64,000 nucleotides of DNA, taken from positions 384,236 through 448,235 of the forward strand of contig NW_027152062.1 in assembly GCF_004359215.1 (NCBI RefSeq). The letters run 5' to 3'. Below are positions 63,104-64,000 of this stretch, piece after piece. Under the pieces are notes generated by a model that saw only the letters and a program-made list of their open reading frames with translations, searched no databases and was not told the origin of the DNA. The stretch is from Bremia lactucae (taxonomy: Eukaryota; Oomycota; Peronosporomycetes; Peronosporales; Peronosporaceae). A program made the position numbers and the translations under genes. The stretch's first letter is position 1; each line of letters opens with the position of its first letter.

Positions 63104-64000
63104 ATGAGCCTCAACATCGATTGGGCTCACTTCCCCCACCTCTCCGAACATCATCGGGAGGTGGCAGGGCATATGGTGCATGGACTTGGTGAACAAGCCC
63201 TGGCCAGGCTCCTGGGTAGTCCTCCTGAGCAACATGTTGCTCAGTTGGAGCAGTTTGAGGTATACGTGCTCGGACAGCGGAGAGCCGCGTCCGAGGCACA
63301 AGGCCATGCTGCAGCGGAGTCCGACACTCAGACTCAGGATGAGCTGAGGCATGAGCAGACTCGGAGCGAGGCTCTCAACAGGACTGTTGAGATGCTCTCT
63401 GCCCGGCTGCATAAGCCGAGGCCCATTCGGATGGACCCGGCCAAGTTCGATGGAATTGCGACGCACACGATTGTCCACTGGCTTTTTTTCGTGGAGCAAT
63501 GCGGTGTCGCCCAGCTTATCGAGGACGACAGCCGGATGGCGTCGTACGTCATGTCGCATCTGCGCGGTAAGACCTCAGAGTGAGCTTACTCGGCGCTTAT
63601 GGCGGACAGAAAAGCGTTCTCTTCATGGGCGATCATTAAGGAAAAGATCCGCGCCATGTACCAGCCGCCGAACAACGAATTAATGCTTCAGGCACACTTC
63701 TTTGGAGCGCGACAGGAAAAGCGATCTCTGCAAGAGTATGTGCAAGAGATGCGCTCGCTGTCGGCGTCCATTACCGTAGGTCCGATTTCGGAGCACATTA
63801 AGGTGCCCATGTTTATGAACGGACTACGGCATGGCCCATCGCCACAGGCCCTTTTCAGAAAGGTGCCGTCGACGATTGAAGAGGCAATCCAAATTGCCTT
63901 AGTTGAGGAGCAATCCTACAACAGTGCCTCGGCGACAGCTTGGTATAAGCCGTCGGCCGAGAGGCCAGATGCTACTCCCATGGAGTTGGGCAATGCAGAC
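63104..64000 (+). pseudogene. Gag of A1 with one nonsense codon, running off the window
   Basis: From ATG 63104 (MSLNIDWAHFPHLSEHHREV) the frame stays open except for TGA at 63581-63583, then continues in the same frame to base 64000. The Ty3-type capsid domain spans about residues 108-260 (DPAKFDGI, then WLFFVEQCGVAQL, SWAIIKEKIRAMYQPPN, LQEYVQEMRSL and MNGLRHGPSPQ). The end reads PMELGNAD, the usual lead into the zinc knuckle. In A2 the stop codon position is TGG, so a single G-to-A change explains it. Otherwise this is the best preserved transposon gene here; the rest of the element lies beyond the window. A programmed readthrough stop is less likely. Confidence 0.8.

Overview
The window looks like a gene-poor, transposon-rich stretch of an oomycete nuclear genome (Peronosporales-like: Phytophthora or a downy mildew). 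This is inferred from the single-exon RNA polymerase I large-subunit gene, the PH-FYVE-DEP-phosphoinositide-kinase architecture, the very short introns, and many decayed Ty3/gypsy LTR elements. No prokaryotic features, tRNA or rRNA genes were seen.

Only 13.2-32.6 kb holds intact host genes. They are RPA1 (RNA polymerase I largest subunit, 1819 aa), a PH/FYVE/DEP/PI kinase in the same direction, and a convergent lysine-rich nuclear-type protein read here as three exons on the minus strand. A 6,601-bp block carrying RPA1 and the first codons of the kinase gene appears twice, head to tail, separated by a single N at 19424. This is most simply an assembly artefact: one genomic RPA1 copy printed twice.

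Everything else is nested, mostly broken transposons. I name the families locally. Family B (504-bp LTR, chromodomain) has B1 at 0.56-3.8 kb (+), B2 at 34.1-38.2 kb (-) and B3 at 38.2-40.8 kb (+); B2 and B3 lie head to head. Family C (LTR about 490 bp) has C1 at 5.46-12.92 kb (+, nearly full length with both LTRs), C3 at 49.3-53.45 kb (-) and C2 at 57.2-59.5 kb (-). Family D is a different gypsy lineage at 53.46-57.2 kb (-). Family A has an LTR at 3.8-5.35 kb (-) split by a DNA transposon with about 50-bp terminal inverted repeats, an LTR plus leader at 46.05-46.57 kb (+), a gag-protease piece at 59.55-61.98 kb (-), and a 5' end with LTR and gag running off the right edge (62.49-64 kb, +). A solo LTR with a 5-bp target duplication sits inside the 3' LTR of C1, and a Mutator-like (MULE) transposase relic lies at 42.0-43.9 kb.

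The most unusual signals are the N-joined duplication; a long open, gag-like coding region antisense to pol between pol and the 3' end in both C1 and C3; a dual-strand open region beside the 3' LTR in all three B copies; strong conserved palindromes in the LTRs; and a roughly 40-bp patch of family B sequence inside the reverse transcriptase of C1. All annotation is from reading the sequence. Element boundaries without a stated motif are approximate.
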